DNA of 64,000 nucleotides from Cenococcum geophilum 1.58. Taxonomy: Eukaryota > Ascomycota > Dothideomycetes > Gloniales > Gloniaceae. The stretch is taken from NCBI GenBank assembly GCA_001692895.1, contig KV748177.1, positions 310,001-374,000 on the forward strand, read 5' to 3'. Shown here one piece after another: positions 12,604 through 25,208 of this stretch (the stretch's first letter is position 1; every line of letters begins with the position of its first letter). A program made the position numbers and the translations under genes. The notes under the pieces were generated by a model that made no database searches, was not told the DNA's origin, and worked only from the letters and a program-made list of their open reading frames with translations.

Positions 12604-12910
12604 AAGGTAAAACGTAGTGGTAACCACTAGGCCGTTCGCAATAATTTTGGTAGCGTTAAAATTACCTTATAAAGCTCTAGAATATAACGTTAGCTAATTG
12701 TCTATAAAGGCGTTAGTTTATTATTAATTAATAGCAGTAAGGTTTTGGGCGGAGCTTTAAAGGGGAGACCCGCTTATTTAAGGCGAAATATAGTAGTAAC
12801 CACTAGGCCGTTCGCAATAATTTTGGCAGCGTTAGAATCGCCTTATAAAGTTCTAGAATATAACATTAGCCAATTGTTTATAAAGGTGTTGGTTCGTCAT
12901 TAATTAATAG
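12604..12910. repeat. Two ~130-bp direct repeats between helicase and Copia
   Basis: 12,604-12,732 and 12,780-12,910 match closely (core GGCCGTTCGCAATAATTTTGG, differing mainly by C/T and G/A) and are spaced by about 50 bp. They could be the upstream region of the helicase gene or remnants of another repeat. No coding frame is evident in 12,390-13,020. Confidence 0.7.
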
Positions 12911-13023
12911 CTGAAAATTTAGTATAGCGCGCGAGTTTGTATAAGAATTATATATAAATTAGCGTGAGGGACTAATAAATTTCCGAACCGTGTACCAGAC
13001 GACAATAATATAAGATAATTATT

Positions 13024-13238
13024 TGTATCAACTTAATGATACAAGTAAGTCATATCCCGGGGCACGAAATACCTATAGTATCGTATGCTCTTTAGGATAG
13101 TGGTGACTGTTAATTCTATTAAGGTAGACTACGTGGTCTATATACTAACGCGCCTCCCCCTAATTAGTTAGCACCTAAGTAGTTAGTGCACCAAACGCGT
13201 AACCACGCGTTTGGTGTACCACGTGCTGTAATCATACA
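13024..13238 (-). repeat. Copia 3' LTR
   Basis: It matches 18,854-19,068. It begins with an inverted pair TGTATCA...TGATACA and contains a perfect 12-bp stem, CACCAAACGCGT and ACGCGTTTGGTG (13,189-13,216), with a 4-bp loop. Both structures sit in an LTR that has largely escaped RIP. Confidence 0.9.
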
Positions 13239-13454
13239 CTAGCGGTACTTGGAAATGACTCAATTGTATCTAACCTCCGTAATCGCTTTAATGGAGCCGT
13301 AAAACACAAAAGAAATACATAGGAAATCCCTCCCAAGGTGCCTTCTGGGCTGCCTTCCAAACGGTGCTCTAAGCTAGTCGTAAGTCCTACTTACGGTCCG
13401 TAAAGTAGACCGTACGGCCTTCTAACGGGCCGTAAATGAACCATAAGTGCTCCG

Positions 13455-16400
13455 TTAGTCTTATTCCACCCATTCTATAACCCTTAGGTTAAGCTTATTT
13501 GTATTAATTAGGGTTTTAAGAGCTTAGCACGGCTTTACCTTAGTTATAGCGTCTGCTAGGTTGTCTTCAGTGCTAATCCATTTAACCTTTGTAATCTCAC
13601 GTTGTTCGTAGGCCTAACGTAAGCACATTAGGTCAACTATAAGCCTCTTCTCCTGTGTCGTACCTAGTTTAACTAAGCAGTCGTAGAGGGACTTTAAATC
13701 GGTGCATAAAACTAGGGGTAGCTACTCCAATTATAGGATCTTCTGGATTGTTAATTTAATTGCGGCTGCTATATCAAAGCCATAGGCTAGTGCATATAGT
13801 TTAGAAGCTAGTACGCTGCGGGTTACTTATTTGCATTTAATTAAAGACCAATACAGTATATTTGCGTCCTAATTATGGTCCGTAAGTACAATTACAAAGC
13901 CAATTTGCGATAATAGGTCCCTATTATTGGCAAAGGAGGCGTCCGTAAATACTATTACGCTAAGGGAATTTAGGTCTAGTGGTACAAAAGTAAGTCCTCT
14001 TATTGCATTATTAATTTGCCACTAAATACGCTTATTCAGCTGCTTAATATCTTTTTTTTGCGGATCTATTACCTGGGCCGCAAAGAATAAGTCATAGGTA
14101 GATTTGGGTTGACAGACTATAGCAATATAGGCGCCTCTTGCACGCTATGCGACGTATTAGTCCTTCGTATTTATAGTCTTGTGGGTCTCTTTACGGAAAC
14201 TAGTAAGGTCCATAGGCTTTGCTATAACAAGCCTTAGGTTTTAAGTTTGGCGTTCCTAAGTTAACTAGATTAGGTTGCCCTTTTATATAATTAAGCCTCT
14301 ATTAAACTTAACTAGGGTCTACTCAGTTAACTGCTCTCGCGGCTTTACTAGGAACTTAGCCTTTTATAATTCATTCTCTTTAGTATCCGTAAAAGTCCGG
14401 TCCGCTATAAAGAGGGTATTATCTATTTGGAGTCCAATAATACTAAGGCCGTTTAATAGTGTATATAAAAGGTAGGGGTCGTAGGTCAACTATTCCGTTT
14501 TAAGTTTATAGACGTGATGCTGGTAGTACGTCTTAAATTAGTAGTTTCTAGCTTCTAGCACTCCGTAAAGGGGTTTTACAACCTATAAAATTGTTCCTAG
14601 TTGCAAGTTAAGCTTAAGGGGTGGTCATATAAAGATGTCCCTACTTAGGTAGATATTGGATTATATATAGGCTTGTGAGATATCCTGTAAGTAAAGGGCT
14701 ACGGGCTTGGTTTACTGTAGTCCAGGCATAAGTATAAGTATAATCCGTTGACTGACTTATTAAATTATAGGCGATTGCGTAAGGACTAAGCCCTTTCCCT
14801 AGTTGTTATAGGCTTATACAACGAGCCTTAACTTCTTAAAGGCTTTATTAGTACTAGGGTGCTTAATCTTGTTAATAAAGCGTAAGTTAAATATACAGAC
14901 GCCTTGCGGAACATCTTTCTCCGTTATAATTATAAAGACGCCCTTCTTAAGTAGTCCGTTAATCTCTTTGCGTTATAAGTCTATAAAAGGGGTTTCCTAT
15001 ACCAGAACTAATATATCTGTAGGCGGAGATTGCTTTACAGATGTGCCTGCGGAGGTTAGGTAGTTCTCCGTTATGGGGTTCTCTATTATAGGGTGCTTTC
15101 GGGGGCGTCCTCGGCCACGCTTTATAGTAGGTTTAGTAGGTTTGCGGGGGACTTCCGGAGTAGATAGGGGTGTTTCTAGTTTATCTAGTTTGGCGGGTGC
15201 TTCTAGTTTATCTAGTTTAACGGCACAGGTATTTTCGGACCGAAAATAGGGTTTTACGGACGTGCTTCTAAAGTTGGTTAGTCCGCTAGGGAGTTATATA
15301 CAACACGTTTTGTCTTCTGTAGCTAGTAAACGGTAAGGTCCAGTCCAATTGCCGCTCTTACGCTATACAAGGACTTTAGAATTAAGCGGGAGGTCATAAA
15401 CTAAAGTCGTGTTAGGTCCGTTGCGGTAATATAGAGCGCTGTTAACGGCTTATTTGGCCTATAATTTAACTATTTCGGCCATTACCTTCCGTATTATAGC
15501 TACTTATTCCGTAATAGACGGGGCAGCAGGGCCTAGGTTGCTTATCCTTAGGTAGGCTCCGTAAACCAAGAGGGTAGGTACTAGTCCGTTAGGGCCAGCG
15601 GTGTTATTAACGGCTTTTACGGCCATCCGTAAAGCCAGTTCCTTTTAGATATCCTTACACTCGTCCGTAATAATCTGGTAAGCTCTCTATAGGGCTAGGT
15701 AAGCTTACTTAACAAGCCCAACAGACCAGTGTGCCTTAACTAGAACGGCTTTTATTAAAATAGCTATGGCCGTAGCATACTATTGGAATTCCTTACTGAT
15801 AAAGTTCCTACCAGCGTTGTGGGTAATATACTCAGGAGGTCTAAGGTATGTATTAATCCAGTAGGTCCGTAAAATGTCCCAAGTATATTTTATAAATATA
15901 TTTTATAACTAACGGGCGGCTTAATAGCGGGTTGCCTCGTCAATTATATATAATACTGGACTGCCGTTAATATATATAATGTCTATGTATACTAAGTGGT
16001 TAAAGTCAAGGTCCTTATAAAGGGTAAACTTGAATCTGCTTAGGGAACGTCCGTATTTCTGGCAAAAAGAGCAGTATTTAGTTAGGTGGTTAATTGCCTT
16101 CCTATTAACGTCGTCGTGTCCAGAGCGTTTAAGGACTCTATATAGCTTTTCGGTTAACAGGTGGCCAAAGCAGCAGTACAGTTAGTGGATTTTAGTACTA
16201 GTAAGGTAGCACGGGTTATAGTTAAAAGATTCCTAAATGTAGGTCTATAAAGTCTCTCCCTATATAAGGAACGGGTGTCCAAATCGTCGTATAATTGGTA
16301 GGGTGATATGCTTGCTTCCTAGGGCAGTTGTAGGGCCAATTACGGTATCCGTAACATTATTATAGTAAACTTATAACCTATCCATGTCCGTAAAACAGAG

Positions 16401-18101
16401 TAGAAAAGGGGTATCCGCTTTTACTACGTGGAAGTTAACTAGGCTAATTAGGGTCTTAACTGCCACTAATCTAATTAATGTGGTTAAGCTAATGCCGAAT
16501 TAGACGTTTACGGCCCTAGTTTGCATAGTATTAATATCCGTATTATCATTTATAGTAGTCTTATATACAAGGTATTATCTATAACCTGTAGTAGATTTCT
16601 TAGAGGCACCTATATCAATTATAACGCCATAGAATTCTTTAGGGGTGTAGCGTTTAGTGGTGATATATGTAAATAGGTCTTGTTCGCGGTCCGTGACGTC
16701 TATAACGGGTCCAACAGGTGTGTTTATGGGCTAGTTTTCAGGTGCAATTAAGTGTACGAAGGAGCGGTTAGCTAATACGGTCGTAATATTAAAGGCTTAG
16801 CTATCCGTAAAAGGTTTAAAAGTAGTTAGGAACGTCTTTAAGGTCTCCTATTCCTAAGTATTTAAGTTAAAGTCAATTATAAGGGCTTCTATTAACTCAT
16901 TAGGAGGCTCTTCCGCTTTCTCTCCTTCGTATTCTAAAATAAACTGGTTAATACGGTTATTAAGTCTCTTCCTGGACTTGGCACGTTCTTCCTAGGTATG
17001 CCTTATAGACTAATATCCTTCCTTGCCGCACATAAAGCACTTTTGGCTGGTTTATTTACAGGGGTATACTTTTGTATGGGAGTTGGTATAGGGGTTATAG
17101 GTAGGACCTAGTTGATGCGGGTGCTGCTGGCGGTAGCGGCGGTCCGTAAAGTAGGCGTCTGAGTTAGTTTGTGGGTTTTACAGGTCCGTAATAAAGGCTT
17201 AGGTACTATCTAGTGGGTTTAAGACTTTGTACGTTATAATAGAGGACCGTAAATCGTTAATAAGACCAGCTACGGTGTCTGCGGGCTTATAGTAGGCGTA
17301 TTTACAGGGTTCTACTTCCTAGCAAGCTATAATAAGCTTGTTGTATAGGAAGTTGTCTATTTGAAGCTTAATATCAAGGCCGTGCTATAGGTGCCGGAGG
17401 TCTTTAATAAGAATTTGTAGGCACTCTATAGTCGACTTTTCGGTATTCTTATTAATTACGGTCTGTAACTTAATCGCATTCCATTAGGTAAGGATATTAC
17501 GCCTATATTTTAGCCCTTTAAAGTAGTTATATATAGCTTCGTATAGCTTATTAAAGGAGACACTAAGGGGGTTACTTTTAAGGTTGGTGTAGTAGTGGTT
17601 AAGGGCTAGGCCGCGCAGCATAGTGGAATAGGCTTGGCTAAATTCCTATTTAGGAATATCAGCCTTCCGACAGAGGTCCGTAAAGATAGTAAGTTTAAAG
17701 TTAAAATTATCGTTTTTACCGCTATACTTAGATTCGTCGGTATAGAGCTTAGCCAAGTTGGCTAGTTCCTTACCATAGGTCTTTACTTAAGTGGGTTGCG
17801 GATCTGTGACTTGGGCGGTTTATAGATCTATAGCTTGGGTAACAGAAGGGTTTTAGTCCGTATTTTAGTTTGCGGGGGTATTATAGTCCGTAATTTGGGT
17901 TACGGGGGTATTATGGTCCGTAACTTAAGTACTAGGTATGCTTTAGCCCGTAAGATTAATTCCAAAATCGCTTGGGTTTATAGGACGAATTTAGTTAAGT
18001 AGGTTAAGTATAAGGCTAGCGATGCTATTAAGTTTAGGAGAAGTAAAGAGTTTATTAATAACTTTAACCTAGTCTAGAATTTCCTCTTTAGTCCATTCCA
18101 T
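13455..18101 (-). pseudogene. Copia Gag-Pol polyprotein, RIP-inactivated
   Basis: ATG at 18,101 and the TAA at 13,455-13,457 are in one frame (1,549 codons including the stop), about the usual length of a fungal Copia polyprotein. In order: Gag with Thr/Asp/Gln repeats near the N-terminus; a zinc knuckle, C-F-M-C-G-K-E-G-Y, whose His remains (about 17,030); protease I-I-D-I-G-A-S-K; integrase with Y-C-S-F-C-Q-K and I-D-E-A-T-R; RT with L-Q-D-I-S-Q-A-Y and the catalytic Y/Q-x-D-D reduced to Q-I-D-N (14,418-14,429); RNase H F-T-D-A-S-F-A; and an end L-R-V-I-E-W-V-E typical of the family. Numerous Gln codons are now TAG/TAA. It is clearly non-functional, and the start is chosen from the clean M-E-W-T-K-E-E N-terminus. 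Confidence 0.88.
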
Positions 18102-18853
18102 TTGGTCCTCCTCCTATATTATATTGTATAAGGACTATATAACAGTAACTTATTTATCCTTTTCAACCTATACACCTTAGTGACGTAAAAGGGTTCGTAG
18201 GTTACGGATAGTAGTAGGGTTATAAGTCTTAAGAATATCTTCCGTAAAGTCCATAAAGTCTTCTTTATATTACTCCTATAGGTTATTATTTATAAGCTTA
18301 AAATATCCGTATTTAAGGATTTTATACTTAATGTAGTTGTTAACGTTAGCTATAGACGTAAGGTCGACTCCTTATCTCTATTTCTCTCGACCTTCATTAA
18401 TCTGCTTGCTTATATCTGCTATACTATATAGTATAGTATATAGCGGGTGGTAGTAGCTTGTAACGGGTGGGGGAGGTCTTATAACGGTCCGTAAAATTAA
18501 TTAAAGGGTCCGTAATAGTTTGAGAGGTCTTATAATAGTCTATAACGGCGATTAACAGGTCTGTAATAGTTTGTAGGGGGGTAGGGGGTTTCCGTAAAAG
18601 GTCCGGAGGGGTTTAAGGTTTAAGGGGTTAAGGATAGGGGGTTCTGTAAGGGTCTATATTCGCGTTTATAAACTTCTGGTAAACCGTACTAAGACTTAAA
18701 TAAGTATACAGAGTTAGTAATAGTTCCGTAATCCCCGGCTTCTGACCTTCTAGTAGGTCATACTAGGAGTCTAAACGGGTGGTCGCTGTTATATATCGCT
18801 TGGGGGGAGGTGTTAAGTGATTGCTAATCTATGCGCGCTCACTAATCAGTGTT

Positions 18854-19068
18854 TATATTAACTTAATAATATAAGTAAGTTATATCCCGGGGCACGAAAT
18901 ATATATAGTATCATATGCTCTTTAGGATAGTGGTGACTGTTGATTCTATTAAGGTAGACTACGTGGTCTATATACTAACGCGCCTCCCCCTAATTAGTCA
19001 GCACCTAAGTAGTTAGTGCACCAAACGCGTAACCACGCGTTTGGTGTACCACGTGCTGTAATCATATA
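18854..19068 (-). repeat. Copia 5' LTR
   Basis: It pairs with 13,024-13,238. Differences are C-to-T or G-to-A and cluster in the first ~70 bp; the rest, including the 12-bp stem at 19,019-19,046, is essentially unchanged. Promoter elements were not resolved. Confidence 0.9.
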
Positions 19069-19344
19069 ATAATTAATCTGTTATATAAGCAGCTTATAAT
19101 TAGTTAATTGTCTAGGACCGAGATAACTAAATCTAAGGGTATATAGCTCTTACTAAGAATAAAACGTTACGTAAAGAAGAGAAAGGAATAATAAGAGAAT
19201 TATATAATTAAATAGTTAGGGGATTAGCAGTCGATATATACGTATATACGTACGCAGTCTTTAACGGACTTTAGTAGAATTTAATTAATCTAGTAGAATT
19301 TAGTTAAAGTGTTAGAATTTATCTATTAAGTGTATTACCAAGAC
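19069..19344. other. Unassigned junction between Copia and Gypsy-A copy 1
   Basis: AT-rich sequence with three near-copies of TAGTAGAATTTA (19,271-19,330) and an alternating ATATACGTATATACGTACG run (about 19,221). It has no convincing match to the 5' part of Gypsy-A copy 2, so Gypsy-A copy 1 appears to have lost its 5' LTR here. Confidence 0.4.
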
Positions 19345-22300
19345 ATTCCTACTGTAACTGGGCTAGTTCTGTTATAATACACTAAGAACTTAAAGACTTT
19401 TATATACTTACAGTTACTAATAACGCTAAAAAAACGTAAATACCCTTTATAACGGCCGTAATACTACTAAAAAGTAGCTGGAACCCCTTTAGTCCTATTT
19501 AAGCTAATTAGAAGATTAAGCGCTAAAAGTAACTTTAAGATCTTTTTTTAAGCTAGAAATCCTAGAGGAATATACTAACGCATTTAACTAGGAAACTAAC
19601 TAGAACTCTTCTAAAAGACCACTAGCCTATAATTAGCAAAGTAGTAGTATATAAATTATTTATAAGCCAAGTAGGTTTACCCCTTTAGGTAACCTAACTT
19701 AACTACTAATTTAAGACTTAAGCCTTATAGAGAAACCTATACTAGCTACTAGTACTAATACTACCTTTATAACTAGAGCTTTCCTAAAGCTAAGGTTAGA
19801 AAGTTAAGAGCCCTAAACTAATTTTCTTTAAGATAGATATTAGGAAGCTACTATAAGGCTTTTAAAAGCTACTAATAAATATATTAGAAACCTTTAGGGG
19901 TAGGTTTAAATTTAGTAAAGCTTAATTTAGGCTAGATAAATTTTTTTATAACCTAGCTAAGGCTAAGGGCTTTTTAGGGGCTACCTAATATTTATTTAAG
20001 GAGGTATAGAAGACTTAGAAAGGTATTTATACTATAAATATTAGGTAACGAAGTCACCTCGCCTATATATATTGTTCCGCACAGCCGTATCTAGCGTTAA
20101 GCTAGTCACTCGTTTACCTTTTATAGGTTTGTGTAGCTAAGTGGTGTAGAGCTTATCACCTTATAATAAATAAAAAAAGGATATAAACTAACTAGCTAAG
20201 GCCTTTAATAGTTTAAAACTCCGCTATAGACCTAACGCCTAGTAGTTAAACAATTAGGTTTATAATGTAGATGACTTTATTAAGATACTACTAATATAAG
20301 ATAATACTAAAGAACGTATACGCTAGATTATTAGTAAGATTAAAAACCAATTACTAAACTAAATTATACTTAATTAGCTTAATAAAGAGCAAATTACTAT
20401 ATAGCTATAGCTATAAACCTTCCTAAAGGAATGGACTTAAGATCTATATATTGTATAATATAATAATATAGAGCTATTCTAGAATAGGATATAGCTTAAC
20501 TACTATAACTTCTGCTAGTTTATAAACTTTATAGAAACTTATACTTAATAAATAGATTTAAAGCCCTTTAAAAATAAGAATGGTAATATTTATAAAAAAG
20601 AGAAGGCTAGGTTTATCTAGGCTAAAATTAAGCTATTAATTTAAAATAAAATAAAGCGCGTAGGAGCCCTATTACGGATTACTATATATATAGTTTTTAA
20701 ATAAGCGGTTTTAAACGCGAAAAATATAGTAAGAAACTAGACCTTTTTTAGTAAAAAGATAGAGGGTTACTAAAAGTATAGGCACTTTAATAGTAATATA
20801 AAGCAGACCTAACCTTTAAAAAAGCCGTTCTTAAATAAAACTTTAAAAGGGTTAAAGTTAGGGGCCTTAAGTAATAGAAAAAACTTTTAGGGCTAACCTA
20901 ATACCTATCTAGTACCTTTACGAAAACACTCTAAAAGTTAAAAAAAACTCTAGAGGTAGATCCTGTTAGAAAAATAAGTAGGATAATAACCGCACTAATA
21001 ATTTAAAAAAAGAAAAGCCTTAGTTATAAACTTTTCCTAGCTATAACTAGGGCAAAATATAAAAGGAGAGACTCTTTATATTACTATTAAGCCAGGAACA
21101 GTACTCCCTATAAGTAAGGTATATTAGTTTAAAGCACTATATAATAGCGGCGCTAAAATTAATCTTATATAATATAATTTAGTAAAAGAGTATAAACTTA
21201 TTCTATTACTAAAGTAGTAAAAAGCCATTATAGGCTTTTTAAATAAGTATTAGATTAAACTATATAGTGCCTATAAGCTTATAGTATTAGTAGCTAATAT
21301 ATATAACTATATTAAGGTAGTTTACTCGCAACCCTTTTAGGCGGTTAACTTTATAGGTTATAACCTTATCCTTAAATCCCCTTAACTTATAAAAGTAGAT
21401 CTTAAAATACGCTTTAAAATAGGAGCCTTTAAATAATAGAATAATAAAGATTTAGAAGGGTGTATATTACTAATAAGCCTAAAGAATATCCTGGAAAATA
21501 TAGCCCTAGGTAATATAGTATACGCTTTATACCTAAATAAGTATTAGATTTAACCTCTATTTAATAATAAAATAGGTATAAAGCCTAGTATAGGTAATAA
21601 CCCCTCTATAATAAAGACTTTATAAGGAATTATTAAATAGGCCACGGAGACATTATAGGGAGGCGGCGATCTTAAAGATCTTATAAGATACTTTAACTAT
21701 TATAAGTTGCTCTAGCTTAAGTAATACGCGGAGAGTATACTATAGCACCTTAAATACTATATTAAGGGTTTTCCTACCCTCTACTAGCTACTATATAAAG
21801 CGGTTTAATATATAGTAGTAACTATATATAAGCAACCACTATAGCGCGCGACGCTGCCTATAAGTATTTTAAGGGAGTTCTAAAATCCTCCTAATAAAAA
21901 TATAAAGAATAAACGCAACCCTAATCTACTAAATATCCTATTAGGCCTAAGGAACTTACTAAGGGTATTTTTAGGTAAGTGGGCTAAACTCCTTATATAG
22001 AACTTAGAATACGATTATATAATTAATTTAAAAGAAGGTAAATAGCTACTAAACCTTCCTATTTATAACCCCTCTTATAAAGAGCCTAAGATCCTATAGG
22101 AGCACCTTAATAGTTTATTAAAAAAGGGATAAATTTAGCCTAGTAAGTTACTAGTAGGCGTACTAATCCTCTTTATTCTAAAACTAGATAGAACTATAAG
22201 GCTATATATAAACTATTACAGTCTTAATAAAATTATAATTAAAAACCGTTACTTACTACCGCTAGTTAGTAAAATGCTAGATTAACTATTTAGGGTAAAA

Positions 22301-23251
22301 ATCTTTATAAAGCTAGATTTATAAGACGCCTATTATAGGCTTTATATTAAAAAAGGGGATAAGTAAAAAACTACTTTTAAAACCTAATACGGCCACTTTA
22401 AGTATATAGTGATACTCTTTAGGCTAGCTAATACGCCTATAATATTCTAATTGTATATTTATAGGGCCTTAAGGGAACTAGTTAATCACATATATATTAT
22501 CTATTTAGATAACATCCTAATTTACTTAAAAGATAAGAATTAGCACGAGTAATACGTCTACAAAGTACTAGAATATTTAAATAATTAGGGCCTCTATACT
22601 AAGGCATTAAAGTATATCTTTAATATTAAGTAGGTTAAAACTCCTAGGTTATATTATATTGCCTATAGATATAGTAATAAACTTAATATAGGCATAGATA
22701 ATTTAAGAGTAGCTAGAGCTAAAGAGCTATTAAGATATTTAAGTATTTCTAGGCTTTACCAATTTCTATAAGCGCTTTATCTATAACTATTTAAATATTA
22801 CCTAATACCTATTTAACTATATTACGGAAGCTTTCTAAGACTTAGTTTAAGGAGTAAAAAGCTTAAAGGTAGGAAGGAAGAAAACTAAAAAGGAACTAAC
22901 TAAATAGTATAAACTATAGTTATAGCCTAAAAAGGTTTAGGAGGCCTTCTAAAAACTATATATAAAATTTATAAAAGCTTTATTACTACGGCATTTTAAC
23001 CCAAATTAGCTATTGATAATAATTTACTAATATATTAAATTTTGCCCTTGCTAGTATCCTACTATAACTTAATAGGCATTTAAACGCTACCCAGTTCTAC
23101 TAAAAACTAGTAGTATTTTATAGTAGAAAATTCTAGGGGCCTAAAGTTAGGTATTATTCCGATAATAAGGAATTACTAGCTATAGTTAACTGCTTTAAAT
23201 AGTAGCGATATTACCTTAAGTATATAAGCTATACTACTTATATACTCTTAG

Positions 23252-23566
23252 TCGGCTTTCTTCCAGCTAAAGCTAGGGAAAGGCTATTTTAAATCCTTTA
23301 CTAAAGTAATAGGAGAGGATAAAGAAGGTAGATGCTTTAGGGAATGTAGAGCACTACAAACCCCTAGACATCTACTATTAGACTGCAACCTATATAGGGA
23401 AGAAAGAAGAGAAATGCGAAAGAAACTAGGCTCTTCTCTCTCTCTAAAGAAGCTATTTTGTACACAAAAAGGAAGAGAGGCGCTTTTTCTATTTCTAAGT
23501 AGGACAGGGATAGCTACTAGAAAGTGGCTAATAACAGCAGGATCTATAGGAGGTAACTCCTACTAG
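23252..23566 (+). pseudogene. C-terminal end of LINE ORF2
   Basis: About 104 codons open from the truncation point to TAG 23,564-23,566. The stop occurs at the same place in all three LINE copies, so it is probably the true one. The fragment has a Cys/His pattern, C-F-R-E-C followed by R-H-L-L-L-D-C-N-L-Y, matching the zinc-finger-like C-terminus after the RT/RNase H of Tad-clade ORF2 proteins. Unusually for this window it has no internal stop, so this insertion is younger than the surrounding Gypsy or escaped RIP because it is short. Confidence 0.75.
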
Positions 23567-23880
23567 GCTCCTAGAAAAGAGATATTAGTAAGTAAAAGGA
23601 CAGAAATAAATTACAAAAGGACAGGGAAAGGCGTTAGGATTTCTTATTCCTTATAGTTTTCTACCGTTTTGTCATTCCCTAGTAGTTGCTTGTAACTTAG
23701 TATTTTACTAAGGAACTGTAAACCCCTAGTTTAGGGGCTTATAAACTACTAGGATATAGTTACTAGTACATGTTAAGCTGCCCTAAGGGATTTATATATA
23801 TAGGACTATAGCGCTATAGCCTAGAGGCTGTATGCGTAGTATTGTACGTAGTATAATACAATGGATATATATAAAAAAAA
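23252..23880 (+). mobile_element. 5'-truncated LINE (Tad-like), copy 1
   Basis: Inserted in the RNase H region of Gypsy-A, with an 8-bp target duplication ACTCTTAG at 23,244-23,251 and 23,881-23,888. The 3' end is GGATATATATAAAAAAAA, a short A-rich tail directly before the duplication, as expected for target-primed reverse transcription. It contains only the end of ORF2 and the 3' UTR. Confidence 0.9.
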
Positions 23881-24478
23881 ACTCTTAGATTACTATAATT
23901 TATACTACTTTATAACTATAAAGGAGCTTATACCTTAATAAGCTAAATAAGTAAAGGAGCTTATATAATTTAATTTTAAGATTAAATATAAGCTAGGGGA
24001 AAATAACCCTATTAATAGACTATTATAATGGCCAGACTATACTAAAGGCTTTAAAATAAGAGAAGGAAAATAGATAATAGATATTTTACTCCCTATATTA
24101 TAGAATAAGCTCTAGGTATAGAATACTTAAGCACCTATAGCTCTATATACTAAGTCTTAAATAGTATAAACCCTAGTAGCTTCCACTAACGTTTTAGCTA
24201 GTACCTAATCTGTTACTATTAAGGGCCTAAATATACCTAGATAAAATATCCCTAATATAAGTATAAAACCTAGCAATATACTCTCTCTAATTATTAAGCT
24301 ATTTTCTTAAACTAATAGCGAACCTATAAAGTAATTAGAACTTAGAGCCCTATAATAACTAAAGGACTTTAACCTTATAGCGGCCTTCCTAATATATATA
24401 TATTAAGAAGTTATAAGATCTATAGTACTATTTAGTTTTATACTTAGAGTAGTATAAAACAAAATAGCTTTTACCTAA

Positions 24479-25208
24479 GGGGGTGTTCGGTTATACCTTT
24501 ATATTATAACCGAAATAGAGCTTAGATCTAGATATAAGGTAGGTATTTAGTAAATTTAATGACTTTTAAATATAGAGCTCCTCCATATCGGTAAGCGCGT
24601 TAAATTTGCAAGCTATACTATATACAGTAATTAAAATAAGGTTTTTGGCACCATTTTAATATAGATCTTTAAGCTCCTGTTTTATATTCTATATTAATAT
24701 AGAGCTCCTATATACGCGCTAAAGTAACAACTTCTCGTAATATGGCGACTTTACACGCCTTAACCGCGATACTACTGTTGTGTTTATATGCCTTATATAA
24801 TAATAATAATAATTTAACCTTTATAATCGCGATAAGCTTATTTATAAGGCGATATAGGCGTTGCGGGCATTGCTATAGCTCTCTTACAGCTCTTATAGGA
24901 GGTAGGTAAAGGTATAAAAAGCGTTAATTACAGAGGGGGCGTCGGCTAAGGAGGCTCTATTACTATATAAAAGTAGAAAGTCGCGACAGAGGCCTAGTGG
25001 CAAAGAGGGGCTTATTTGAATTGCTTAGCGACGTTAATTATATATTATGCGAAGTCAAATATAGAGCCTTATCTGGAGCCGTAACTAAATAGTTAACTTA
25101 ATTATATATTTAAATAGTAGCCGCCACTAATTATAAAACGGGTGATACTAAAAGACGTATAGATTAACAGATTATAAATATAGAGGCGATTTGCAACCAA
25201 ATAGCCCC
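24479..25208. mobile_element. PIF/Harbinger-like non-autonomous element, copy 1
   Basis: 730 bp with ends GGGGGTGTTCGGTT and AACCAAATAGCCCC, flanked by the 3-bp duplication TAA (24,476-24,478 and 25,209-25,211). TIR sequence and TAA target fit the PIF/Harbinger (Tourist) type. It has no transposase frame. A related copy lies inverted at 35,649-36,398. The empty site is visible in Gypsy-A copy 2 near 51,535. Confidence 0.85.

Larger units (their letters stand above)
13024..19068 (-). mobile_element. Complete Ty1/Copia LTR retrotransposon
   Basis: Two 215-bp LTRs (13,024-13,238 and 18,854-19,068), starting TG and ending CA before mutation, bracket a 5.6-kb interior with gag, protease, integrase, RT and RNase H in the Copia order on the minus strand. 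The right LTR is therefore the 5' LTR. The LTRs are nearly identical and keep many CpA sites, while the interior is full of RIP stops. A convincing 5-bp target duplication was not found (TTATT left, ATAAT right). The plus-strand heptamer TCCGTAA is strikingly frequent inside. Confidence 0.9.

Noticed and set aside
14275-15063. Two plus-strand frames inside Copia
   Set aside because: Shadows of the Copia RT on the minus strand.
13017-19075. 5-bp target duplication around Copia
   Set aside because: TTATT on the left and ATAAT on the right do not match; the short TAATTA shared by both flanks is too AT-rich to rely on.
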